Shown here one piece after another: positions 34,193-42,415 of a stretch of DNA of 48,878 bases. Made by a program: the position numbers and the translations under genes. The stretch comes from an uncultured Victivallis sp. GTDB lineage: Bacteria; Verrucomicrobiota; Lentisphaeria; Victivallales; Victivallaceae. Each line of letters starts with the position of its first letter. The first letter of the stretch is position 1. The notes below the pieces were generated by a model. That model did not search any database and was not told the origin of the DNA. It saw only the letters and a program-made list of their open reading frames with translations. Location of the stretch: NCBI GenBank assembly GCA_944389895.1, contig CALXOA010000116.1:1-48878 (forward strand). Direction: 5' to 3'.

Positions 34193-37100
34193 ATGAAAAA
34201 ATTTCTTTCGACGACTGCCGCAGTCGCCGGGCTCATGCTGGCACTGGAAGCTGCCGTCGAACCACAGTTGATCGGCGGGTTCCTGAGCCTGAAGCCTTCC
34301 GGAGAATTTCTGGTCGACAACACGGCCTTCCATCTCACTCATTTCGGAGTCAACTGGGCGATAAGCATCCAGAATTCCTCCTGCGTGATTCCCGCAAAGG
34401 GTTTTCCATCCGTCACCTCAACAACCTTCCGGGTGGAGGGAGGATTCAAAGTCTCCAACGGGCGTTTCAATTTGACGGAATCGATCGTCTCCCCCGGAAA
34501 AAACCGCGCGGAACTTCAACTGCAGCTGACCTCTCCCACTCCCATCTTCACCAGCGACCTGGCTATTGAAGTGCTGCTTCCCTGCAAACGTTATTTCGAG
34601 CTGCCGATCCGGGCGGACGGCAAAGAAATCAACTTTCCGGAACAATTCAAAAAAGATCTGCACGCCAGAGAACTCCGGGTCAAAGCCCTTGAACTACCGC
34701 TCGATCGTGGAACACTGATGATTTCCGGCGACTTCGCCATTCGCTTTCAGGACAATCGTCTCTACAATCTCGAAGAGTGGTCCCTCCGTATCCGTCCCGA
34801 CCGGACAGCCGGGGAGATACAGGACGCTTCGCTCAAACTGACTCTGAACTACATCCCTTACCGTAACACCCCCATCGATCTGCGAAAGACCGTCAATGCC
34901 GGATTTGCAGACAACGTCGCCGGAGATGCAGAAGGCGGCTGGACGGATCAGGGACAGGAAAATGATCTGCGTACCTTTCCGGTCGGCGCCGCCGAATATG
35001 CAGGAATCCCCTTTGACGTGATCGATCCCGCAACCAATGACGGCCGCGCGGTTGTAGCACTGCGCGGCAGGACCTGTCCGCACTATCCCACAACTGCGAC
35101 GGTGGAACTGCCCCGGCCGACGGCGGCTGGCTACCTCTACGTACTGAACGCGGTGGGATGGGAACCGGACGCACAAACGGAAGTAGGAACCATAACCTGC
35201 GAATACGACGATGCACGCTACGTTGCAAGAAATGAACAGACCTTCAACGTGGTCAGCGGCGTGGATACCGCCAACTTCTGGAGGCCGCGCAATATAAAGA
35301 ATGCTGCGATCGGCTGGCAGGGCAACAATCCAAGCTCCAGAATCGGTCTCTATGTGACCCGCTTCCGACTCTCCGGCAAACCGGTAAAGCGGATCACATT
35401 CGAAAGCAGCGGTACCGCCGAGTGGCTGATTCCGGCAATCACACTCTCAGACCGCAGGATCGATCCCGCCCGTGACGTGCCGCTGGTCATGCAGCCAGAC
35501 GCAGACTGGGTGGTTTTCAGGAACCGAAAGGATTTCAAACCCGGCAGCATCCTCGATTTCTCCAATCTGCTCGACGCTCCGGCCGGAAAATACGGCCACC
35601 TCCGCAGCGTGAACGGCCGGCTCGAATTTGAGAAACGCCCGGGCATCGCCGCCCGTTTCTACGGCGCCAACATCGCCTTCGGCGTCCACTTCATGGAAAA
35701 GGAACTCCTCGACCAGCTGGTCGAATACTGTGCGAGAATCGGCTATAACCTGGTCCGGTTCCACCATTTCGACATGGAACTGGTTGAACGACGCGGCGGC
35801 AATTGCACCACGCTCCATGCCGATCGCCTCGACCGCCTGGACTACTTGCTGAGCGCACTCAAGAAGCACGGCATCTACACAACCATCGACCTCTTCACGA
35901 TGCGCGAAATCGCCAGAGGGGAATTTCCGGAAAATCCGGACTGGATTCCGGAACTGGAGGAGTACAAGGCTCTGATCTTCATCAGCGACACGGCAATGCG
36001 GAACTATCAGGAGTTCGCCGCCAATCTGTTGAATCATGTCAATCCCTACACCGGTTTCGCCTGGAAGGAGGATCCCGCACTCATCACCGTCAGCATGATC
36101 AATGAGGATACGCTGCTGCATATCGCATTCCGTACTCCCCCGGTGGCCAGACTCTATCAGGAGCAGTTTGAAAACTGGCTCCGAAAACGTGGGATTTCCC
36201 CGCAGCCGGACACCGTTCCAGGTTACCAGCGGCAATTTCTTGCAGAGGTCTATCGCAGGGGATTCCGCAAACTGGAATCGTTTTTCCGGGGTCTGGGAGT
36301 TCGATCTCTGCTCACCGATCAGAACTATATCCCCAGTATTCCGGCAACGGTACTGCGCGAACCATACGACTTCGTCGATCAGCATTTCTACTGGTGCCAC
36401 CCGCTGTTTCTGGAAAAAAATTACCGTCTGCCCGCAATCGTCATCAATGAAAGCGCCATAGAACGTTATGCCGGCGGCCTGCGCGACATGTTTCCGTGCC
36501 GGATCTACGGCAAGGCATTCTCGATCACGGAATGGGATTTCGTGAACCCGAACAGTTACGCGGTCGAGGGTGCGTTCCTGACCGGCGCCTATGCCGCACT
36601 TCAGGACTGGAGTATTCTCTGCCGTTTCACCTGCGCCAATTACGAGCGGAACGTGCGGAGTGACGATTCGGCGACTGATTTTTTCGAAATCATCAACGAC
36701 CCCCAGAGACGGCTGTCGGAAGCCGCCGGAATACTCGCCTTCGTGCGCGGCGACGTCAAAATTTCAGAAGTGAACTATCCGTTTCTGCTGAGCCGGAAAT
36801 ATTTCGAGGAGCTGACGAGTCCGGATTGGTACCCGGCTCTGATTCAGCGGCTCGGTCTGATCGGCAAAACCGGTTCCCTGCTCGCCGATCCCGGTCAATG
36901 TCCGCAATTACCGCCCGACACTCGGGCACTGATCTCCACACCCGGTTCCTGGCAGGGGGTCAAGTTCCCGGTCCCTTTCTTGAACGATACCTCAAATACC
37001 GGCGATGCTCTCGAGTATCTGCTCAGAATGAGAGCCATCACACCGGAAGAATACGATCCGGGAAACGACCGTTACCGGAGCAGTACGGGGGAGCTGTTGC

Positions 37101-37558
37101 TAGACCGGAAGAACGGGAGTTTCCAGTCCATGACGCCACGCAGCGAATCTTTCATAATGCGGGAGGGCCAGACCCTCTCCGGAAAATTCGCGTCGGTCTC
37201 CAACCGCCTGACCTTCGGGGCATTCCTGGTGGCCGCCCGCGATGAAAAGCCCCTGGAATCAAGCAGGCGGATTCTATTACTCCACCTGACCAGTTCCCGC
37301 AACACCGGCCAGAGGTTCCGGAATGCCGAGGCGAACATCATCGAAAGCTGGGGGAAAACCCCGCTGCTGATCCGGCGTGGAGAAGCAGATCTGACCATCA
37401 ATCGCGACCTCTCCGGATTCAAACTTTACGCAGTGGACCTCGACGGCAGCCGGGCATTCGAGGTCCCGCTCAAGGTCGAAAGCGGACAAACTCGTTTTAC
37501 ACTTCGGAACGTAACTCCGAAAGGAGTCTTTGCCGCCTACGAGCTGATTGCGGAATAG
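34193..37558 (+). CDS. Secreted clan GH-A-like glycoside hydrolase, 1121 residues
   Basis: ATG 34193 has AAGGAG 10 bases upstream and a signal peptide (about residues 1-20); the frame runs upstream into the pseudopilin gene but lacks a ribosome site. A beta-rich region (about 25-240) is followed by a GGWTDQG-type sandwich (about 245-420), then the catalytic barrel (about 480-900). Probable acid/base Glu638 is in SMINEDT and probable nucleophile Glu780 in SITEWDF, the usual places at the ends of strands 4 and 7 of clan GH-A. NPYTGFAWKEDPAL precedes Glu638. A C-terminal sandwich (about 960-1115) follows. The barrel and C-terminal domain are shared with the proteins at 39737 and 42408. The exact family was not assigned. 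Confidence 0.75.
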   Translation: MKKFLSTTAAVAGLMLALEAAVEPQLIGGFLSLKPSGEFLVDNTAFHLTHFGVNWAISIQNSSCVIPAKGFPSVTSTTFRVEGGFKVSNGRFNLTESIVSPGKNRAELQLQLTSPTPIFTSDLAIEVLLPCKRYFELPIRADGKEINFPEQFKKDLHARELRVKALELPLDRGTLMISGDFAIRFQDNRLYNLEEWSLRIRPDRTAGEIQDASLKLTLNYIPYRNTPIDLRKTVNAGFADNVAGDAEGGWTDQGQENDLRTFPVGAAEYAGIPFDVIDPATNDGRAVVALRGRTCPHYPTTATVELPRPTAAGYLYVLNAVGWEPDAQTEVGTITCEYDDARYVARNEQTFNVVSGVDTANFWRPRNIKNAAIGWQGNNPSSRIGLYVTRFRLSGKPVKRITFESSGTAEWLIPAITLSDRRIDPARDVPLVMQPDADWVVFRNRKDFKPGSILDFSNLLDAPAGKYGHLRSVNGRLEFEKRPGIAARFYGANIAFGVHFMEKELLDQLVEYCARIGYNLVRFHHFDMELVERRGGNCTTLHADRLDRLDYLLSALKKHGIYTTIDLFTMREIARGEFPENPDWIPELEEYKALIFISDTAMRNYQEFAANLLNHVNPYTGFAWKEDPALITVSMINEDTLLHIAFRTPPVARLYQEQFENWLRKRGISPQPDTVPGYQRQFLAEVYRRGFRKLESFFRGLGVRSLLTDQNYIPSIPATVLREPYDFVDQHFYWCHPLFLEKNYRLPAIVINESAIERYAGGLRDMFPCRIYGKAFSITEWDFVNPNSYAVEGAFLTGAYAALQDWSILCRFTCANYERNVRSDDSATDFFEIINDPQRRLSEAAGILAFVRGDVKISEVNYPFLLSRKYFEELTSPDWYPALIQRLGLIGKTGSLLADPGQCPQLPPDTRALISTPGSWQGVKFPVPFLNDTSNTGDALEYLLRMRAITPEEYDPGNDRYRSSTGELLLDRKNGSFQSMTPRSESFIMREGQTLSGKFASVSNRLTFGAFLVAARDEKPLESSRRILLLHLTSSRNTGQRFRNAEANIIESWGKTPLLIRRGEADLTINRDLSGFKLYAVDLDGSRAFEVPLKVESGQTRFTLRNVTPKGVFAAYELIAE

Positions 37559-37576
37559 CGCCGCTTCCAGGGAGAC

Positions 37577-37636
37577 TTCCCAAAAAGACTTTTGAGGCCT
37601 CCTCCCGGAGCCACTCAGAAGTCGCCTTTTTGGGAA
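37577..37636. terminator. Long imperfect hairpin after cassette 3
   Basis: TTCCCAAAAAG (37577-37587) and CTTTTTGGGAA (37626-37636) are perfect 11-bp arms; inner GACTT/AAGTC and GAG/CTC pairs lengthen the stem to about 60 bases. It begins 18 bases after the stop at 37558 and probably ends the cassette 3 transcript. A small mobile element remnant is an alternative. Confidence 0.55.
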
Positions 37637-37858
37637 TGCGACAGACCTGTCTTTTCGCCAGGCGCTTTTCAGGCAATTCCATAACCGTCAGAACCTCTCC
37701 TCTTTCCGAACCACGGCTCCCGGTCAGCGGCTCCCTCTCGAATATCCACCTCGATTCCGCACTCCAGGCAGGGAGGTCCGGGTTCCACCGGAAGCGGACT
37801 GAAAATCATGAAAAACAATTGTAAATCATGTAAATCCCGCCTTTTTTCCAGCCGGGTA
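37637..37858. other. Intergenic stretch between cassettes 3 and 4, direct repeats near its end
   Basis: No coding sequence is supported here. The only pattern noticed is AAATCATG at 37803-37810 and again at 37823-37830, exactly 20 bases apart, in an AT-rich stretch 29 bases before the -35 box. Two helical turns of spacing fit an activator site, but this is inference. Confidence 0.35.
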
Positions 37859-37887
37859 TTGACATCGTGTCCGGAATATCGTATAAT
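37859..37887 (+). promoter_or_regulatory. Sigma-70 promoter of cassette 4
   Basis: TTGACA (37859-37864) and TATAAT (37882-37887) are perfect boxes with a 17-base spacer, 50 bases before the regulator start. Confidence 0.85.
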
Positions 37888-37900
37888 TATAGCTGACGGG

Positions 37901-37917
37901 ATTGTAAACTTTTCAAT
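37901..37917. promoter_or_regulatory. Operator-like palindrome of cassette 4
   Basis: ATTGTAAACTTTTCAAT is a palindrome of 8-bp arms around a central C with one mismatched pair. It starts 13 bases after the -10 box. TTTTCAAT recurs just before the start codon (37930-37937). Confidence 0.55.
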
Positions 37918-37937
37918 TTCCAGATAAGGTTTTCAAT

Positions 37938-38894
37938 ATGTCTGCTTCGATCCACCAGATCGCCGAAGCCGCAGAGTGTTCGATCGCCACGGTTTCGCGG
38001 GTGTTCAACCAGCGGCCGAACGTGCGCGTCAATGTCCGCCAGCGCGTTCTGGAAGCGGCGCGGCAACTCGGATATAACCCGAAACTGACCGCCCGGCGCG
38101 ACACCATCGCCGTGGTTACAGAAAACTTCGATACGGAACCGATGGGCGCTTACGAGACAATGCTGACCGCCCAGCTGGTACGCACCCTCTCACGGGAAGG
38201 ACGGCGGGTCGAAATCATACCGACCGCCGAACTGGAAGTGTTTCAGGATAAGTTTTTTCAGGGTGTCATCTCGCTGCTCTACCAGACCAATCACATCAAC
38301 GAACTGGCCGCTCTGTGCCGTCGCTGCCACCTGCCACTGGTCTGCGTCAATCATGAACTTCCCGACAGCCCGTCGGTCAGTTCCGACGACAGGCAGGGAA
38401 TCAGAGCGGCGATCACTCTTCTTGTGGAACGGGGTCATCGCGACATCGCGCTGGTTCTCAAGGCGATACCGACCACATCGCAGCTGAATCGGCGGAAATT
38501 TTTCGCTGAGGCCCTTGCCGAACGTGGTCTCGGGCCGGGACACATTCTGCAGATCCCGGATGTTGAACGCGTTACGGAAGAGATGCTCAAACTGCTCCGC
38601 CATCCGGTCAGTGCGGTGATCGTGGCCCACGAGGACTACGGCATTGCAGTCTCCTATGCGTTGACGCTCGCCGGGCGGCGGGTGCCGGAGGAACTTTCCC
38701 TGATCACCTACGAAAGTTCCGGAGTCTCGCGTTTCTGCACACCGGCCCAGACCACGATCGCGCAGGATTTCAGCCGGATCGCCGACGAAGCGGTTCGACT
38801 GTTGAAAGCAGGCAACAACGGTTCCAGCCACGTGCTTCTGCCATATTCGATGATTGAACGCGATTCCGTCGCCATTGCCCGTAACGTCCCCTGA
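37938..38894 (+). CDS. LacI-family transcriptional regulator, cassette 4
   Basis: The 318-residue protein has a helix-turn-helix (IHQIAEAAECSIATVSRVFN, residues about 5-24), a shortened hinge (GYNPKLTARRDTIAVVTEN) and an effector domain with RGHRDIALVLK and LSLITYESSGVSRFCTPAQT. AAGG stands 8 bases before ATG 37938. The pseudopilin follows after 42 bases, and no terminator is seen within the rest of the window, so it may head a long operon. The ligand is unknown. Confidence 0.88.
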   Translation: MSASIHQIAEAAECSIATVSRVFNQRPNVRVNVRQRVLEAARQLGYNPKLTARRDTIAVVTENFDTEPMGAYETMLTAQLVRTLSREGRRVEIIPTAELEVFQDKFFQGVISLLYQTNHINELAALCRRCHLPLVCVNHELPDSPSVSSDDRQGIRAAITLLVERGHRDIALVLKAIPTTSQLNRRKFFAEALAERGLGPGHILQIPDVERVTEEMLKLLRHPVSAVIVAHEDYGIAVSYALTLAGRRVPEELSLITYESSGVSRFCTPAQTTIAQDFSRIADEAVRLLKAGNNGSSHVLLPYSMIERDSVAIARNVP

Positions 38895-38936
38895 AATACC
38901 AGTTCAGCAACGCCCCATACCAAAGGAGGAACGCAG

Positions 38937-39686
38937 ATGAAACGGAATTTCACACTGATCGAATTGCTTGTAGTGATTGCAATCATCGCCATCCTCGCCG
39001 CCATGCTGCTGCCCGCGTTGAACCAGGCCCGTGAACGCGCCAGAACCATCCAGTGCATCAACAATCAGGGAAACTGCCTGAAAGCATTGATCTTTTATGG
39101 AGAAGACTATGACAGTTACTGGCCTGCCCCCAACGGAACCTCGGACAACGGGTGGGCGGCCTGGACTCAGGCGCTGGTACGCGGTATGAGAGGAACCACC
39201 TACAACGCCACCGCACGATACCTTGATCCCAAGGTGGCCTTCTGCCCCAAGGCGATCACGACCAAGGGAGAAGGGAACATCAATGTCAGCGATGACTGTA
39301 CGGAAGACCAGATGTTCAACTATGGTTATGCTCTGATCTGTACAAAGATCCATTATCAGGACAACGGCTCATTTACCGTTTCTGATAGTTACAGTGGAGA
39401 TTACCGCCCATCCAAACGGATTCCTCGTCCAGCGGCCTTTCCGACCGTACTTGACACCTACGCCCCGAGTATCGGTACAACCTGCCGCCGGACTTCCCAC
39501 TACGCGCCCCCCGGTAACGCCTTCGGAGTACCGTTTTACATTCACAACGGTCAACTCAACTGCGCATTCGCCGACGGTCACTGCCAGCAAATTCAGCGCG
39601 GACAGTTGAAATCCTACAATGACGCACAGAACGGCATATGGTGGTACACCAATGGAATCCTGCCGGACAAACTGACCTATTTCTGA
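38937..39686 (+). CDS. Prepilin-type N-terminal domain protein (pseudopilin), cassette 4 first copy
   Basis: The 249-residue protein starts [20 protein letters not shown], so the mature Phe is preceded by Asn, and Glu stands at mature position 5. A globular domain follows with the C-terminal element [12 protein letters not shown], the classic form of the Asp-Gly-His motif. AGGAGG stands 8 bases before ATG. The first 105 bases differ from the pseudopilin at 46219 at only about six sites, although the rest of the two genes is unlike. It lies between the regulator and the tandem hydrolases. Confidence 0.85.
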   Translation: MKRNFTLIELLVVIAIIAILAAMLLPALNQARERARTIQCINNQGNCLKALIFYGEDYDSYWPAPNGTSDNGWAAWTQALVRGMRGTTYNATARYLDPKVAFCPKAITTKGEGNINVSDDCTEDQMFNYGYALICTKIHYQDNGSFTVSDSYSGDYRPSKRIPRPAAFPTVLDTYAPSIGTTCRRTSHYAPPGNAFGVPFYIHNGQLNCAFADGHCQQIQRGQLKSYNDAQNGIWWYTNGILPDKLTYF

Positions 39687-39736
39687 TTCCGGAGTGAATT
39701 TCAAAGGAACTTCAAGACAACATCCGGGAAGCAACT

Positions 39737-42415
39737 ATGAAAAAAACGTTACTTCTGCCAATTTTATTCGCGATATCCACACTCGCCGCCGGCGATGGAA
39801 CGCGTCAGTGGCCGCTCTCTCTGGAAGGAGTCGCCAACCGGGGATTTCGAGATGAAATCGCAGGGGATGGAAAAGGCGGCTGGACCGATCAGGGGCCGGA
39901 CGTCGATTTACGTGACCTGCGTGAGGAACGGATCACCTGCGGTCCGGTCACGTTTGAGCTTGCAACGGAGGAAAAACATCCCGGTGCCACGCTGCTGGCG
40001 CTTTCCGGTCCGATCCGCGGCGGTTCCGACCAGGAACTTGCAATTGATCTTCCCCCAAACGAGGGGCGCGGGCTTTATCTGCTGCATGCCGCAGCATGGC
40101 CGCCGAAAGACCTGTTGGGCGAGGTAACAGCCATCTACGCCGACGGTTCGGAAACAAGTATCACCATCTCAACCCAGAAGCATTGCAAGGATTGGCGCGG
40201 AGTCTCAAGTAACCTCGAAAATGGTCGGGTAGCATGGCAGGGACCGGGCTACGAAAATCCTGTACTGTTCGCATCGGCATTTGATCTCAAGCGCTCCGGT
40301 CCCGTCAAGCTGATCTTCCGGCTTCGGGCTCCCGAAGCAATCTGGTTGATCCCGGCGGTCACCCTGACGGAAGCCTACAGACCGTTTCCGCCACTGACTC
40401 CATTTGTCACCCGGCCGGGCAACCGTTACCTTCCCTACTCTTACACTTGGGGGACAAAAAAAGGATCCGCACTTGATTTCTCGTATTTCAATGATGCGCC
40501 CGCCGGGAAATACGGTTTTGTGAAAGTTTCAGACGCGGGCCATTTCACGTTCGAAAAAGCTCCGGAGAAACAGATCCGCTTTTTCGGCCAGAATATTGTC
40601 TACGACTGCAATTTCCCGACACGGCAGGACGCCGTCCGCATTGCCGATGAACTCGCACGAACCGGCTGCAACCTCGTCCGTTTTCATCTTAACGATGACC
40701 TGATGTTGAAAGAAAATGCCCGCAGTTCACTGGACATGGATCCGGCGAAGCTTGATGCGATGGAATACTTTTTCGCCCAACTCAAGGAACGGGGAATCTA
40801 CTGCTCCATCGATCTCTATGGCTGCCGCCGTTTTCGCCCGGAAGACGGCACTGAACTGGCCGCCGAAAACCAGCCGATGGCCATGAAATGGGTGTATCCC
40901 CTGAACGATCGTGCCCGGGAAAATCTCAAGGAATTTGTCCGCCGCTGGCTCTGCCATGTCAATCCGTACACCGGCCTTGCCTGGAAAGACGATCCGGCGC
41001 TGGCTTTTCTCAATCTGATCAACGAGGATGTACTGGAAACCCTCTGGAATCGTACAGAGAAAAGCCGCAGACTCTTTGAGGAAGCTTTCCGCAAAACCCT
41101 GCCTGCCGGGACTGATTTCCAGGAAGCGGTGCGAACCGGATTCAAAACATTTCTGGTGAAACTACAACAGAAACGCCTCGAGGAACTGTTGGATTTCGCA
41201 CGCAATGAACTCAGACTGAAAATTCCGATCAGCAGTCTCAACATGATGGATGACCCCTATCTGACATTGATGCGCAGACCCTTCGATTTTGTCGACATGC
41301 ACATGTATTTCGACCACCCGAACTACAGCCTGAACTACCGGCTGCCGTGGAGTTTCTCCCAGACCTCAGCGATTTCGCGTTACGCGTTTCTTCCGATGAA
41401 CTGGGCTCCGGCACGAATGTTCGGCCGCCCCTTTGTACTGACGGAATACAACTACTGCCACCCCAACCGCTACCGGGCGGAGGGAGGTCCGCTGCTCGGC
41501 GCCTATTCCTGTCTGCAGGACTGGGATGGACTGGTCTGTTATCGCTGGGCATGTGATTTTGGTCCCGCGGAAATCCAGGGAGGATTCCGTATCGGCTGTT
41601 TCAGCGGTAACAGCGATCCGTTGCTGGCTGACACCAACCGTATCATCGCATTCCTGTTCCGTACCGGAGCAGTGAAACCTGCTCCGGAAAAAGTAGTGTT
41701 CCCCATACCGGACTCTCTCGAAGCCGCTTTCTGCACCACAACGGAACAGCGTCAGAAAAAACTCGGTCTGTTTGTCCGAACCGGCAGAGTCGTGGGAGAA
41801 GCTCCGGCAAGCGCGGAATCTGCCGTTGCGGCCACCACTCCTGTCGGAGAAAAGTACGCACAGTTCGAAAAAAGCGGTATCGCCGTCAGCTCCACCGGGG
41901 AACTCACTCTCGACAGCAACCGCAAAGTATTCCGGATCACCACACCGACGGCGCTTTCTCTCACCCTGCCGGAGGGTTCTGAATGCAGTGGAGAGTTGTC
42001 GGTAAGCAATGCCGACAGTTTCCAGACGGTCACGCTTCTGGCTCTGGACAACCGACCGATCCGGGAAAGCCGGAATCTGTTGCTCTTTCAACTGAGCGAC
42101 ATTCAAAACTCTGGAGCGGAATTTGCAGATGCCTCACAAACCTGCCTGTTGAAACATGGGACCACTCCATTACTGCTGCGCCGGGCAATCTGTGATGTCA
42201 GGTTGGCAACCGGAACCTCATATCAGGTGAACGCGCTGGCGACAGACGGTTCTGTGAAAGGTAGTGTTGAAGGTAGTTTCAAAGATGGAGCATTCTCCTT
42301 CCACGCCGACAATTTCCGGTTCGGTGGTGTCACGGCCTACCAGTTGAATCGTATGGGAACGGATCCGACACAAGACAGCAACGCCCTTTCCACGCAAGGT
42401 AAGAAACATGATTAA
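39737..42415 (+). CDS. Secreted clan GH-A-like glycoside hydrolase, first tandem copy
   Basis: The 892-residue protein has a signal peptide (about residues 1-18), a GGWTDQG-type beta-sandwich (about 20-220), the catalytic barrel (about 270-660) and a C-terminal sandwich (about 715-885). The probable acid/base is Glu430 (NLINEDV, after NPYTGLAWKDDPAL) and the nucleophile Glu570 (VLTEYNYCHPNRYRAEGGP). It is closely related to the downstream protein across the barrel (estimated by eye at about three quarters identical from RFFGQNIVY to NLINED) and more distantly to the protein at 34193. Its end overlaps the next start by 8 bases. Substrate and GH family were not determined. Confidence 0.78.
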   Translation: MKKTLLLPILFAISTLAAGDGTRQWPLSLEGVANRGFRDEIAGDGKGGWTDQGPDVDLRDLREERITCGPVTFELATEEKHPGATLLALSGPIRGGSDQELAIDLPPNEGRGLYLLHAAAWPPKDLLGEVTAIYADGSETSITISTQKHCKDWRGVSSNLENGRVAWQGPGYENPVLFASAFDLKRSGPVKLIFRLRAPEAIWLIPAVTLTEAYRPFPPLTPFVTRPGNRYLPYSYTWGTKKGSALDFSYFNDAPAGKYGFVKVSDAGHFTFEKAPEKQIRFFGQNIVYDCNFPTRQDAVRIADELARTGCNLVRFHLNDDLMLKENARSSLDMDPAKLDAMEYFFAQLKERGIYCSIDLYGCRRFRPEDGTELAAENQPMAMKWVYPLNDRARENLKEFVRRWLCHVNPYTGLAWKDDPALAFLNLINEDVLETLWNRTEKSRRLFEEAFRKTLPAGTDFQEAVRTGFKTFLVKLQQKRLEELLDFARNELRLKIPISSLNMMDDPYLTLMRRPFDFVDMHMYFDHPNYSLNYRLPWSFSQTSAISRYAFLPMNWAPARMFGRPFVLTEYNYCHPNRYRAEGGPLLGAYSCLQDWDGLVCYRWACDFGPAEIQGGFRIGCFSGNSDPLLADTNRIIAFLFRTGAVKPAPEKVVFPIPDSLEAAFCTTTEQRQKKLGLFVRTGRVVGEAPASAESAVAATTPVGEKYAQFEKSGIAVSSTGELTLDSNRKVFRITTPTALSLTLPEGSECSGELSVSNADSFQTVTLLALDNRPIRESRNLLLFQLSDIQNSGAEFADASQTCLLKHGTTPLLLRRAICDVRLATGTSYQVNALATDGSVKGSVEGSFKDGAFSFHADNFRFGGVTAYQLNRMGTDPTQDSNALSTQGKKHD

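Noticed and set aside
6440..38894. The four LacI genes as recent duplicates
   Set aside because: Their helix-turn-helix, hinge and effector sequences differ widely and each has its own palindrome, so they are distant paralogues rather than recent copies.
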